NCBI RefSeq assembly: GCF_003265705.1
Contig: NW_020312785.1
Span: forward strand, 133,333,772 to 133,397,771
Length of the DNA: 64,000 bases
Reading direction: 5' to 3'
From: Callorhinus ursinus
Taxonomy: Eukaryota; Chordata; Mammalia; Carnivora; Otariidae
Shown here piece by piece: positions 1 through 11,463 of the stretch. Positions within the stretch are counted from its first letter, which is position 1. The number at the start of each line of letters is the position of its first letter. The translations under genes were made by a program, and so were the position numbers. The notes under the pieces were generated by a model. That model searched no databases. It saw only the letters and a list, made by a program, of their open reading frames with translations, and was not told the origin of the DNA.

Positions 1-1710
1 CTTATCTCTCGAATTCTGCCCTCGTGATCCTGTAGTTGTTTCTCTCTCTTTTTCTCAGCCTCTTTATTTTCCATCATTTGGTCTTCTATATCGCTGATTC
101 TCTCTTCTGCCTCATTTATCCTAGCAGTTAGTGCCCCCATTTTTGATTGCACCTCATTAGTAGCCTTTTTGATTTTGACTTGGTTAGATTTTAGTTCTTT
201 TATTTCTCCAGAAAGGGTGTCTCTGATAACTTCCATGCTTTTTTCAAGCCCAGGTAGTATTTTAAAGTCATGATTCTGAACTCTAGGTCTGACATTGTAC
301 TAATGTCCGTATTGAGTAGGTCCCTGGCAGACGGTACTACCTCTTGTTCTTTTTGCTGAGGTGATTTCTTTTGTCTTATCATTTTGTCCCGAGGAGAATA
401 GATGAATGAGAGAACAAAATGCTAACAGGTTAACAACATCCCCAGAAAATATACTCTAAACAAATCAGAAAAGACCTGAAACCAGGGGAAAAGAAAGGGA
501 AAGAAAGAAAAAAGAAAGAGAAAAAAAAAGAAGAAGAAAAAGATAAAAACAAACAAAAACAGAACAAAACAAAAAAAAAACAATATGATCACATATGATC
601 TGGCTAGTGCATAGATCAGTGCCACACACTAGATTCTGTGTGTATTTTGGTCTGTCAGAAGATAGTGCCTCCTAAAATTGTAAAGAAAGAAAGACATATA
701 TGTACAAAATAAGGGTTGATACAATGAAAGGATGGAAGATGACTGTAAAGATGAAAAGTATAAAAGATTTTATAAAAAGAATTGATAAGAAGTTGTTTGA
801 AAAAAGAAAGAAGAAGATTTAAAAAATAAAAAAAGGGAGAGAATGTGAGCAGGCAGGAGACTAGAACAAAGCCATACACTAGAGATTTAGGCTATATTTT
901 GATCTCTTAGAAGAAACTGTTGAACAACTTATATATATATGCCAAAAATAAGTGTAACTACTAAGAAGGGATAGAATATGACTCTAAAAATGAAAAATAA
1001 AAAAATTTTTTAAAAGGGATTGATAAGATGGTTGAAAAGGGAAAAAGAAAAATTCAAGAAAAAAACAGTTAAAAAATTAACTTTGAAAAATAATGAATCA
1101 TGGTAAAAAAAGCCATGAATTCTATGTGCAGTGTTCCCCTAGCGCTGGAGTTCTCCCGTTCTCCTTGATCGGTAAACTTGGTCTTGGCTGGCTGTTCGTG
1201 CTGATCTTCTGGGGGAGGGGCCTGTTGCTGTGGTTCCCAAATGTCTTTGCCTGAGGCGGAATTGCCCCGCCCTTGTGAATCCGGGCTAAGCAATCTGCTT
1301 GGGTTTGCTCTCGGGAGCTTTTGTTCCCTGCAAGCTCTTGGTACAGCTTTGGAGGATGAGAGTGAAAATGGTGTCCTCCCAATCTCCGCCTGGAGGAGCT
1401 GAGAACTCGGACCGCTCTTCAGTGCGCCCGCAGAGAAAAGCAATCACTCCCGTCTCCCCGATCTCCGGCCGCACTCTGTGCTCACCCAGCCTGTGACCAA
1501 GTGTTTCTATCTCTGGCACCCGACCCCGTGTGGAGTCTCCAAACCCAGCAGATCCCTGCGCTGCTCCTCCCAGGGGAGGAAGGGTAGTCTCCCCTGCTCT
1601 GCTGCTTGTTGGGTCCCTGCTGGAGGAGCAGTGGCCCGACTGGGCCGCGGATCACAGTTTATGGCCACCCCAAGCTGAGAGCCCGCGCCTCGGCTCCGTC
1701 TCTGCAGCCA
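1..1710 (-). mobile_element. LINE-1, 5' part (5' UTR and ORF1 start), 3' part beyond window
   Basis: Read on the minus strand, 1140-1710 is a GC-rich L1-type 5' UTR, 480-1080 is a purine-rich section on the + strand with a 250-bp repeat, and ORF1 begins with Met at 382. The 60-residue open stretch 382-200 contains the L-N-T-D and M-S-D-L-E-F-R motifs typical of the carnivore L1 ORF1 N-terminus, then breaks; coiled-coil-like sequence continues to position 1 in other frames. The 5' limit near 1710 is set only by the loss of GC-rich sequence. Confidence 0.8.
621..1080 (-). repeat. Tandem ~250-bp units in the L1 5' UTR
   Basis: Two diverged units start with the near-identical words GCCACACACTAG (621) and GCCATACACTAG (871), a spacing of 250 bp. 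Each continues with a TATTTTG(G/A)TCT segment, an AGAAG word, a TATATAT-type segment, an AAGGATGGAAGATGACT-like word and an A-rich end. They look like 5' UTR monomers. The second unit ends near 1080, where the GC-rich section begins. Confidence 0.6.
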
Positions 1711-2079
1711 AGTAATAAGCATTCTTATTGGTTAGAGTTGATTTAAACCTGCCATGAATCTTATCTTTCCTATTAGCAGTGTCTAAATATCTCTTCCAGA
1801 TCCTAGAGATCATTCTTTTGTCTTATAATTCTTTCTCCTTATGTTTTATGTTTATCTTAAATATGTGACTTTTCCAAAGCTTTCTGTATTTACAAAGATA
1901 CAACTGATTACTTGTATCAAATGAATATCCTACTTTTAAAGGATACAAGTATGAATATGTTTAAGTTTTCTGAGTTATTAAAATTCAAAGGAGAAAATTT
2001 GGTATATAATTATGACAGATGTATTGATTTCTGCCTTTTTTAAAGCATCAAAATAATTAAAAATACTTTCTTTTGGAAG
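1711..2079. other. ZCWPW2: Intron upstream of exon A, no feature seen
   Basis: AT-rich intron between the L1 5' end and the splice acceptor of exon A. I see no repeat or exon in it. Confidence 0.6.
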
Positions 2080-2239
2080 TTGGCCGGGGATACTTCGCCC
2101 AGATCCTTTTAAAGGGAAATACGTGATCTACGACCTGGATGGAAATGTTGAACAATATCACATAGAATTCCTGGGTGATCCCCATTCAAGATCATGGATT
2201 AATGCAACATTTGTTGGACATTATAGTATCACATTAAAG
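2080..2239 (+). CDS. ZCWPW2: ZCWPW2 internal coding exon A (PWWP domain)
   Basis: Seen: a 160-nt open segment between an AG acceptor at 2078-2079 and a GTACGT donor at 2240. The first base completes a split codon and the next 53 codons are open. They begin with W-P-G-I-L, the second half of the PWWP signature, and continue through D-P-F-K-G-K-Y, D-G-N-V-E-Q-Y and G-H-Y-S-I-T-L-K. Family knowledge: this matches the PWWP domain of ZCWPW2, a nuclear reader that pairs a CW zinc finger (binds methylated H3K4) with a PWWP fold (binds methylated H3K36 and DNA). It belongs to the ZCWPW1/ZCWPW2 pair tied to PRDM9-directed meiotic recombination. The exon ends in phase 0, matching the start of exon B. 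The pyrimidine tract before the acceptor is short and interrupted. The CW exons are outside the window. ZCWPW1 is the main alternative, but the residues after this exon favour ZCWPW2. Confidence 0.9.
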
Positions 2240-5099
2240 GTACGTACAGTAACATCAAACCTTTATTCTCCTTGCACTTGTTTTTAGTTATGGCCATTTT
2301 TGTTTCAGAACCTAAAAGATATATAATTATTTTCTTTTATATTTATATAAATGAAACAGTATATACTATTTGTTTAAAATTGAATATTTGTATTTTTAAA
2401 CAAATTTTCTCGAAGTGTGGAAGGTAGGGTAGTTTTAAATTTTATTTTCCTAATGGCGATATAGTATAAATCAACTGAAGACTTTATATAATTGCCTTTT
2501 GAAACAATTTTAAGATTATCATTTGGTAGTTTTTAAAAATTCCCTTGAGAAGACTTTTAAGTTGTAGGCCTAGCTCACAGGGAAAATTAATTATGGAATG
2601 CACGAGATTTTCAAATTTCAAAGAGAGTATTTCATTATACTAACTCCTTCAGTATCTTTTTTACTCTTTTTAAACTTTAAAAATCACACATTACAACTAA
2701 TAAATAGACTGGATTCTCAGGTTAATGAGAATAGGTGAACTGGACTTATTTCCATGGTTTGGTTTAGTCATAAATCAATTCAATTATCTGTGTTTGTATT
2801 CTAATATTGAAACTTTTCATCAGCAAACCATGCTTTCATTAGAAATCTGATTTAAAAATAGATATCAAATGTGGATTCCTTTGACTGGATGGTTTCTATT
2901 TTATAGTGGAAAGTAGATATGTTCAAATATACATGTAAGTGTATGTACATTTAAGGCACACCATTTAATCCACAGTATAAGTAAATCTGTGTAAATTTGA
3001 GGTACTTTAAAATGGGCTTTTGCTATATCTTTGGCATAAGCAGTATCTTTTTCTATTCAACTTGAAAGCAACTGGAAGGGAAGACCATTTTAATAAAAAT
3101 ATTTAAGTATAGAATAAAATACATACATTCATTTCATGGTAGTTGTGAGCCATTCTTCTTAATGTGAGGCACCTTCTCTGCTCTGATATTTTGGATGTGT
3201 TTGTTCCTAGGCACTTCTGCTGGCAACCACAGAAAACAGGAAGAATTGTTCTCCTTTCTGTGCCCTTCTCCCCTTTCCTAAAGGACAGGGAAACCTGTTA
3301 GCTTCTCATGAAGCGGACGTTAGAATCTTAGAGATCTGACAATAGGATAAAAAGCAAGGCATTCTTAAGAAATTATATTTAAATATAAGTAAAAACTAGA
3401 AGTGACTTTTTAAATTGTCTCAACTATATTTCTCAGGATTTGAATTCTGTCAGGATTAATTTAAGTAGTCTGATGATTCCAGTGAGCATACCGTTAGTCC
3501 CAAGGACACAGACCAAATCTGATGCAAAAGAAAGCCAAACTCAAGCATCTGAAGCCATAGTTTTTAACCTTCTGAAAGCATTAAAGTAAACTTAGAAATT
3601 CTTGCAAAGGTCATCGATTCAGGGCTGCTTAAATTAAGCAGATCCCTAATGTGAGGATGGGACAGAAAAAAATATTTGTTTCCCCTCCTCCTTCCCCTAC
3701 TCTCCCAGCCAACCAGGTGCTCTGGATGGATAACCCACTGGGTGCTCACAAGCTCTGGGGCAGGATCTCTCCTCTGTTGTCATTCAGGGTACCTTTCCTA
3801 CAGGCACTTTCTTTGTCCCTTACTCTTTTTATCTGTCTTTTTTCTTTACTTGCTACCTTGGAGGTGATCTAATATGGGTGCCTTTCTCTGTGGGTCTCTT
3901 CATTTTAGGATGAACTGTTAATACCCTTCTACCTCAAATTCAGCTGGCACATGCCAGATTGTCCCTCTGTGCTCTGATTCCCCACTTCTGCCTATCTAAG
4001 GATCTGCACTTACAGAGAAGGGGAGACTCATATTGACGCCTCATTGCCCCAATCTACTCAAGAAACAGAAAGGAAGAAGGTTGACTCAGCAATACTGCCA
4101 GCCAAGATAGAAAAATGGTCAAAAATTTTACATATGAGAAATTGATTAAAAAAGAATAATTTCAAAATATGTATTATCCAGGGATAGCTGAGATTTTCCT
4201 GTCTCTGAGAGATGGAGATAGTAGCAACCCCAACCTACAGTTCCCTTGCCTAGACTTCCCCAAAATTTAATCTTTTAATGCCCCTCTCTGCGCCGGAACT
4301 CCTATATCCTCAAATGCTGTCTCTACACTGTAGTACATTGATCTGGTTATTAAGTTCACATCCCCTTCCGCCATGAGAAAAGATCACTCACACAAAAGTT
4401 AATGTATGTAGACAATGTGGACTTTCTTAAAGGTTTTTCTAGAAGTGGAGGAGAGAAGTGCATTGCACAGGTTGTTCTCTTTTTCTAAAACTAGCAAAGA
4501 ATGATAGGCATTTATAACTTTCACTGCTTTAATCAACTAAATCTTACTTCATACATTATTTCAATATCATTTTATCCTAATTTGTGTAAGCTTAGTTTAA
4601 TAGATGACTATTTTAGAGTTTTCACTGCATATGGACTATGTATATTTTACAGTGTATATGTTAAGGTGGGAGAAAAATATGTTATCCTAGAAAGATATTA
4701 TTTGCATTTATGAGAAAATGAAATACCTTTTTAGTGTTATATTATGAAAATTTTAACTTTTACTTCATGTTTGCCAAGCTTTTTTTTTGAATAGTCACTT
4801 TCCCCTGGTTGATATATTTATAGGACCACTGACTTACTAATTTTATTGTTGAAAGCATGACAGAGCTGTCACTGTCTATTGATTGGTACAGATGATAAGG
4901 TTTTCCACAATAAATAAAACTTCTCATAGATACACTGGGATATAGTTTAGAAAAAAGTTGAAGGTGATATTTAGTTGTGTATTTGTAATTTGTATTAGTT
5001 TATTCATACATTTTATTTTTTCATTACTAAAAAATCAGTAGCTATAAAGACAGCTGAAATCTCCCCCTTCCTTAAAGAAAATAGATGTGAACATGTGCT
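2240..5099. other. ZCWPW2: Intron, no recognisable element
   Basis: AT-rich intronic sequence between exon A and the full-length L1. The 3850-4300 stretch is richer in GC and may be an old interspersed repeat, but I could not name it. No exon with plausible splice sites was found. Confidence 0.5.
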
Positions 5100-5400
5100 G
5101 GATGGCTATTTTTTTAATATTATTTTATTTTATTATGTTATGTTAGTCACCATACAATACATCATTAGTTTTTGATGTAGTGTTCCATGATTCATTGTTT
5201 CTGTATAACACCCAGTGCTCCATGCAGTACGTGCCCTCTTTAATACCCATCACCGGGCTAACCCATCCCCCCACCCCCCCTCCCCTCTAAAACCCTCGGT
5301 TTGTTTCTCAGAGTCCATAGTCTCTCATAGTTCATGTCCCCCTCCAATTTCCCCCCTTTCATTTTTCCCTTCCTTCTCCTACTGTCCTCCATGCTATTCC

Positions 5401-8400
5401 TTATGTTCCACAAATAAGTGAAACCATATGATAATTGACTTTCTCTGCTTGACTTATTTCACTTAGCATCATCTCCTCCAGTCCGATCCATGTTGATGTA
5501 AAAGTTGGGTAGTCATCCTTTCTGATGGCTGAGTAATATTCCATCGTATATATGGACCACATCTTCTTTATCCATTCGTCTGTTGAAGAGCATCTCTGCT
5601 CTTTCCACAGTTTGGCTCTTGCGGACATTGCTGCTATGAACATTGTGGTGCATATGGCCCTTCTTTTCACTACATCTGTGTCTTTGGGGTATATACCCAG
5701 GAGTGCAATTGCTGGGTCATAGGGTAGCTCTATTTTTAATTTTTTGAGGCACCTCCACACTGTTTTCCAAAGTGGTTGTACCAACTTCCATTCCCACCAA
5801 CAGTGTAAGAGGGTTCCCCTTTCTCCACAACCTCTCCAACATTTGTTGTTTCTTGCCTTATCAATTTTTGCCATTCTAAATGGTGTAAGGTGGTATCTCA
5901 GTGTGGTTTTGATTTGAATTTCCCTGATGGCTAATGATGATGAACATTTTTTCATGTGTCTGTTAGCCATTTGTATGTCTTTGGAGAAGTGTCTGTTCAT
6001 ATCTTCTGTCATTTTTTGACTTGATTATTTGTTTTTTGGGTGTTGAGTTTGAGAAGTTCTTTATAGATCTTGGATACCAGCCCTTTATCTGTAGTGTCAT
6101 TTGCAAATATCTTCTCCCATTCTTTGGGTTGCCTGTCTGTTTTGTTGACTGTTTCCTTTGCTGTACAGAAGATTTTTGTCTTGACGAAGTCCCAAAAGTT
6201 CATTTTTCCTATTGTTTCACTAGCCTTTGGAGATGCATCTTGAAAGAAGTTGCTGTGGCCAGTGTCAAAGAGGTTACTGCCTATGTTCTCCTCTAGGATT
6301 TTGATGGATTCCTGTCACACTTTGAGGTCTTTCATCCATTTTGAATTTATCTTTGTGTATGGTGTTAGAGAATGGTCGAGTTTCATTCTTCTGTATATAG
6401 CTGTCCAATTTTCCCACCACCATTTATTGAAGAGACTCTCTTTTTTCCATTTCATATTGTTTCCTGCTTTGTCAAAGATTATTTGACCATAGAGTTGAGG
6501 GTCCATATCTGGGCTCTCTATTCTGTTCCATTGGTCTATATGTCTGTTTTTGTGCCAGTACCATGCTGTCCTGGTGATCACTGCTTTGTAATATAGCTTG
6601 AAATTGGGCCACGTGATGCCCCCAGCTTTGTTTTTCTTTTTCAACATTTCCCTGGCGATTCGGGGTCTTTTCTAATTCCATACAAATTTTAGGATTGTTT
6701 GTTCCAGCACTTTGAAAAATGTCATTGGAACTTTGATTGGGATAGCATTTAAGGTATAGATTACTCTGGGTAGTGTATACATTTTAACAATGTTTATTCT
6801 TCCAATCCATGAGCATGGAATGTTTGTCCATCTTTTTGTGTCTTCTTCAATTTCTTTCATGAGTGTTCTGTAGTTCCTAGAGTATAGATCCTTTCCCTCT
6901 TTGGTTAGGTTTATTCCAAGGTATCTTACGGTTTTTGGTGCTCTTGTAAATGGAATCATTTCTCTAATTTCTCTTTCTACAGTTGCATTGTTAGTGTATA
7001 AGAAAGCAACTGATTTCTGTGCATTGATTTTATATCCTGCCACATTACTGAATTGCTATATGAGTTCTAGTAATTTGAGGGTGGAGTCTTTTGGATTTTC
7101 CACATAAAGTATCATGTCATCTGCGAAGAGAGAAAGTTTGATGTCTTCTTTGCCAGTTTGAATACCTTTTATTTCTTTTTGTTGTCTGATTGCTGTTGCT
7201 AGGACTTCTAGTACTATGATGAACAATAGTGGCAAGAGTAGGCATCTTTGTCATGTTCCTGATCTTAAGGGAAATGCTCTCAGCTTTTCCCCACTGACGA
7301 TCATATTCACTGTGGGTTTTTCATAGATGGATTTTATGAACTTGAGGAATGTTCCCTCTATCCCTATACTCTGAAGAGTTTTAATCAGGAAAGGATGTTG
7401 TATTTTGGAAAATGCTTTTTCTGCATCAATTGAGAGGACCATATGGTTCTTCTCTCTCCTCTTATTAATGTGTTCTATCACATTGATTTACTTGCGAATG
7501 TTACACCACCCTTGCATCCTGGGGATAAATCCCACTTGGTCGTGGTGGATGATCCTTTTAATGTATTGCTGGATCCTATTAGCTAGGATTTTGTTGAGAA
7601 TTTTGGAATCCATATTCATCAGGGATATTGGTTTGAAATTCTCCTTTTTGATGGGGTCTTTGCCTGGTTTTGGGGATTAAGGTAATGCTGGCCTCATAGA
7701 ATGAGTCTGGAAACTTTCCTTCTGTTTCTATTTTTTGAAACAGCTTCAGGAGGATAGGTATTATTTCTTCTTTGAATGTTTGATAGAATTCCCCAGGGAA
7801 TCCATCAGGCCCTGGACTCTTGTGTTTTGGGAGGTTTTTGATCACTGCTTCAATCTCGTTACTGGTTATTGGCCTTTTCAGGTTGTTAGTTTCTTCCTGT
7901 TTCAGTCTTGGGAGTTTATAGGTTTCCTGGAAGGCATCCATTTCTTCCAGGTTGCTTAATTTATTGGCATATATTTGTAGATAATAATTTCTAATAATTG
8001 TTTCTATTTCCTTGGTGTTGTGATCTCTCCCCTTTCATTCATAATTTTATTAATTTGGGTCCTTTCTCTTTTCTTTTGGATAATTCTGGCCAGTGGTTTA
8101 TCGATCTTATTAATTCTTTCAAAGAACCAGCTTCTAGTTTTGTTGATCTGATCTACTGTGTTTCTGGTTTCTAATTCACTGATCTCTGCTGTAGTCTTAA
8201 TTATTTCTCTTCTAATGCGTGGCTTGGAATCATTTGTTGCTTTTTCTCTAGTTCTTTAAGGTGTAAAGTTAGTTGGTAAATTCAGGATTTTTCTGTTTTT
8301 TTGAATGAGGCTTGGATGGCTATGTATTCCCCCTTAGGACTGCCTCCGCAGTATCCCATAGGTTTTGGACCAATGTGTTTTCATTCTCATGGGTTTCCGT

Positions 8401-9202
8401 GAATTGTTTAAGTTCTTTGATTTCCTGGTTGACCCAAACATTCTTGAGCAGAGTGGTCTTTAGCTTCCAAGTGTTTGAATTTCTTCCAAATTTTTTCTTG
8501 TGATTGAGTTCCAGTTTTAAAGTATTATGGTCTGAGAATATACAGGGAATACTCTCAGTCTTTTGGTATCAGTTGAGACCTGATTTTTGACCCAGTATGT
8601 GGTCTCTTCTGGAGAAAGTTCCATGTGCTCTTGAGAAGAATGAGTATTCTGTTGTTTTAGGGTGGAATGTTCTGTATATATCTATGATGTCCATCTGGTC
8701 TCATGTGTCATTCAAAGCTCTTGTTTCTTTGTTGATTTTCTGCTTAGATGATCTGTCTCTTGCTGAGAGGGGAGTATTGAGGTCTCCTACAATTAACGTA
8801 TTGTTATCAATATGACTCTTTTTTGGTTAACAGTTATGTAGATGGATGTTGGGGGCATAGATATTTACAATTGTTAGATCTTCTCATTGGATAGACCCTT
8901 TAAGAATGATATAGTGTCCTTCTGTGTCTCTTAACTACAGTGTTTAGCTTAAAATCTAATTTGTCTGATATAAGAATTCCTACCCCAGCTTTCTTCTGAG
9001 GTCCATTGGCATGGAAGATGGAACTCCGTCCCTTCACTTTCAGTCTGGATGTATCTTTAGGTTCAAAATGAGTCTCTTGTAGACAGTATATGGGTGGGTC
9101 CTGTCTTTTTATCCAGTCTGCAACCCTGTGCCAGTTTATGGGAGCATTTAGGCCGTTCATGTTGAGAGTGATTATTGAAAGATATGAATTTATTGTCATC
9201 AT
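5401..9202 (-). pseudogene. L1 ORF2 (endonuclease-reverse transcriptase), broken
   Basis: Starts with Met at 9202. The endonuclease N-terminus is readable (L-N-M-N-G-L-N, and C-L-Q-E-T-H). The reverse-transcriptase fingers lie at 7941-7579 (S-P-G-P-D-G-F), and the F-A-D-D catalytic motif is intact at 7127-7116. The Cys-rich C-terminal domain is at 6012-5401. The span, about 1267 codons, is close to a normal L1 ORF2, so there is no large deletion. At least six breaks split it into fragments in different frames, notably between 8900 and 7941. The last fragment ends at TAA at 5401, about 13 residues earlier than the related copy at 38663-38947, which has Tyr there. In a live element this product nicks target DNA and reverse-transcribes L1 RNA. 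Confidence 0.9.
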
Positions 9203-9311
9203 TTTGCCTGTGAAGACCTTGTTTTTATAGATTGTAAATTTCTGTTCTGTGTCACTCTTGGGGTCTTTCTCCTTTTATAGAACCCCCCTTAATATTTCTT
9301 GCAGGGCCAGC

Positions 9312-10096
9312 TTAGTGCACATATTCTTTCAGTTTCTGCCAGTCTTGGAAGCTCTGCATCTCTCCATCCATTCTAAATGACAACCTTGCCAGATAAAGTA
9401 TTCTTGGCTGCATGTTCTTCTCATTTAGTACCCTGAATATGTCTTTCCAGCCCTTTCTGGCTTTCCAGGTCTCTGTGGATAGGTGTGATGTTATTCTGAT
9501 GTTCCTCCCTCTGTATGTAAGGAATCTCTTCCCCCTAACTGCCCTTAAGATGGTTTCCTTGGTTCTAAGATTTGCGAGTTTTGCTATTACATGCCGGGGC
9601 GTTGGCCTGTGTTCCTTGATCTTGGGAGCGGTCCTCTCCACCTCTAAGACATGAATGTTTGTTTCATTCCCCAGATTAGGGAAGTTCTCATCTACGATTT
9701 GCTCAAATATATCTTCTAGTCCTCTCTCTCTCTCTCCACTCCCTCAGGGATCCCAATAATTCTGACATTGGAATGTTTCATGGTGTCACTTATTTCTCTG
9801 ATTCTATTTTCATGGATTTTGAGTTGTTTTTCCCTGGTCTCCTCTTTTTCCTTCTTGTCTATTAATTGGTCTTCTAGATCACTAATTCGTTCTTCTGCCT
9901 CACTTACCCTAGCTGTTAGATTATCTAGATTAGATTGGATCTCATTGATAGCATTTTTAAGTTCTGCCAGTTCAGCTTTCATTTCTGCCCTTAGAGACTC
10001 TATGTTGCCATTAATTGATTTCTCCATTCTAGCTATTTTCTTCACAATTGCTACCCTGAATTCCATCTCTGACATCTTGGTTATATCTGTATCCAA
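9312..10096 (-). pseudogene. L1 ORF1 (RNA-binding coiled-coil protein), frameshifted
   Basis: The N-terminal open segment 10096-9716 (126 residues) is strongly heptad-patterned: repeated E, K and L positions with a R-I-S-D-L-E-D core, as in the L1 ORF1 trimeric coiled coil. It ends with R-I-I-G-I-P-E-G, the start of the RNA-recognition domain. Reading then shifts frame; 9641-9312 (109 residues) supplies the C-terminal domain (R-P-T-P-R-H-V-I-A-K). One frameshift near 9716-9640 is the main lesion. The normal product coats L1 RNA in cytoplasmic particles. Confidence 0.85.
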
Positions 10097-10119
10097 TCCA
10101 TTTGTAAATCCGTGGCAGA

Positions 10120-11042
10120 GGTAATCACAGTCTCTGAGTCTTTCCTATTTGGGGGGTTCCTTCTCCTAGTCATTCTGTTGAGGGATATACAGAGTCCAAA
10201 TATTTTACCACAACCCAAGCAAGATGCACCTGTATTATAGGGACCTTAGGGTTGCCGGCCTCTTGTTCTCCCAGCCTGTCTTTTGGGGGAGGGGCCTGCC
10301 GCACTTTTACTCAGGCAACCCTGTTTGGGCAGAGTTGCCCTGCTCCCTGTCATGGGGGATGGGCTCAGTGAAAACCTGTTTTGGGGGGATTTTGTTCTCT
10401 GGCAGCTTTCCCTGGTGGCTTTCCATGTCTATTCCGAGAGTCAGAGCAGAAGAGACCGTTTCCAACCCTCTGCCTCAGAGCAGAGAGATCATAGTCTGTT
10501 CTTCAGTGATCTCTCCAGGCCACACTATCTCCATTTCTCTCTGTGCTGCTATAAACTGCAGCATCCTAGGTTGTGCGCCCCTCTGCAGCACTCCCAGTCC
10601 TTGCCTCCAGGTCGGGTTTGTCTCTGCCCTTTGTACTTCTAAAACCACCAGCCACCTCTAGTTCATAGGCTCAGCCCTGCCACTCAGGGTTTCCGTCTGG
10701 GGGACTGCCCTAAAGTCCTTTCCCCATTGCTACCGGTCTGTGAGTCTGTGCCAGGTCCCCAGCGCAGGAGGCTCTCAGTCACCGGCGGTGTAGGATCCCC
10801 ACAGCTCAGCTCCTTCCCCCTTCCATTTATCCTCTGATATCTGCCCTCGGAATCATGGCTACCTGCTTCATACCTCAAAACCAGCCACCTGTGATATTCT
10901 GTTTGTAGAGATCCAGATCTGTCTTCTTACATCTCAGGCTAATTTCGTGGATGTTCAGAGTGGTCTCATAGATATCCAGCTCAATTCCAGGGACCGGTTG
11001 GAATAGGGTCCCCTACTCCTCCACCATCTTATCCCCTCCCCC
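10120..11042 (-). promoter_or_regulatory. L1 5' UTR with internal promoter region
   Basis: GC-rich stretch upstream of ORF1 on the minus strand that starts exactly at the target-site duplication (11042). Full-length L1s carry their RNA polymerase II promoter here. Its orientation is antisense to ZCWPW2. Activity is inferred from position only. Confidence 0.55.
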
Positions 11043-11269
11043 GGATGGCTATTTTTTTAAGTGTTGTTGCATGGAAAATAATTATTTCCCCGCTAGCACA
11101 AATGCTGTTCTTTTATATTTAGCAGATACCTGTCTGCAGAACCCATTATATGTGAGTTTATTTTTTAGCTTGTTAAATTACATGACTTAGTTTAACTTAA
11201 TTTCTTAAGTCTGGCTATGCATTAGAAAGCTTTACAAAATAACAACAAAAAGACAATAGCAACAAGAAC

Positions 11270-11395
11270 ATGGTAATGCCTGGGCTCCAGTCTAGTGAAT
11301 CAGTTAGATTAGAATCTCTTGGAGTAGGGCCAGGCCTCAGTAATTTTGTCAAATGAATCTAATGTGCAGGCCAGAGAATAAGAACCACACACTAA
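11270..11395 (+). mobile_element. MER5-like hAT (Charlie) DNA transposon fragment
   Basis: Shows the MER5A order: GGGCTCCAG, AATCAG..AGATTAGAATCTC, GGCCAGGCCTCAGTAATTT, TCTAATGTGCAGGCCAGAGAATAAGAACCAC (read in pieces). The 5' end is missing. Confidence 0.6.
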
Positions 11396-11429
11396 ATTTT
11401 CTCAACTTGAGGCATCAGAGTTGCTTTAT

Positions 11430-11463
11430 CTAGTGTAGTAATATAACTAGTGTAGTAATATAA
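11430..11463 (+). repeat. 17-bp tandem duplication
   Basis: CTAGTGTAGTAATATAA occurs twice head to tail (11430-11446 and 11447-11463) with no mismatch. Confidence 0.9.

Larger units (their letters stand above)
5100..11060 (-). mobile_element. Full-length LINE-1 with 18-bp target-site duplication
   Basis: The 18-bp word GGATGGCTATTTTTTTAA occurs at 5100-5117 and exactly again at 11043-11060, bracketing a 5.9-kb minus-strand L1. The 3' end lies at 5118 with an AT-rich tail rather than pure poly(A). The 3' UTR follows to about 5400, then ORF2 (9202 to 5401), ORF1 (10096 to 9312) and a GC-rich 5' UTR that ends at 11042. The element is complete but both ORFs carry frameshifts and stops, so it cannot retrotranspose. 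The perfect duplication and full length point to a fairly young insertion. It lies in the intron downstream of exon A, antisense to the gene. Confidence 0.93.

Noticed and set aside
1069..1722. Several overlapping open frames (up to 124 codons) as coding sequence or a host CpG-island promoter
   Set aside because: The GC-rich sequence is an L1 5' UTR directly upstream of an L1 ORF1 start on the same strand.
5401..6012. 203-codon minus-strand open frame as a host gene
   Set aside because: It is the C-terminal part of the L1 ORF2 in the element bounded by duplications at 5100 and 11060.
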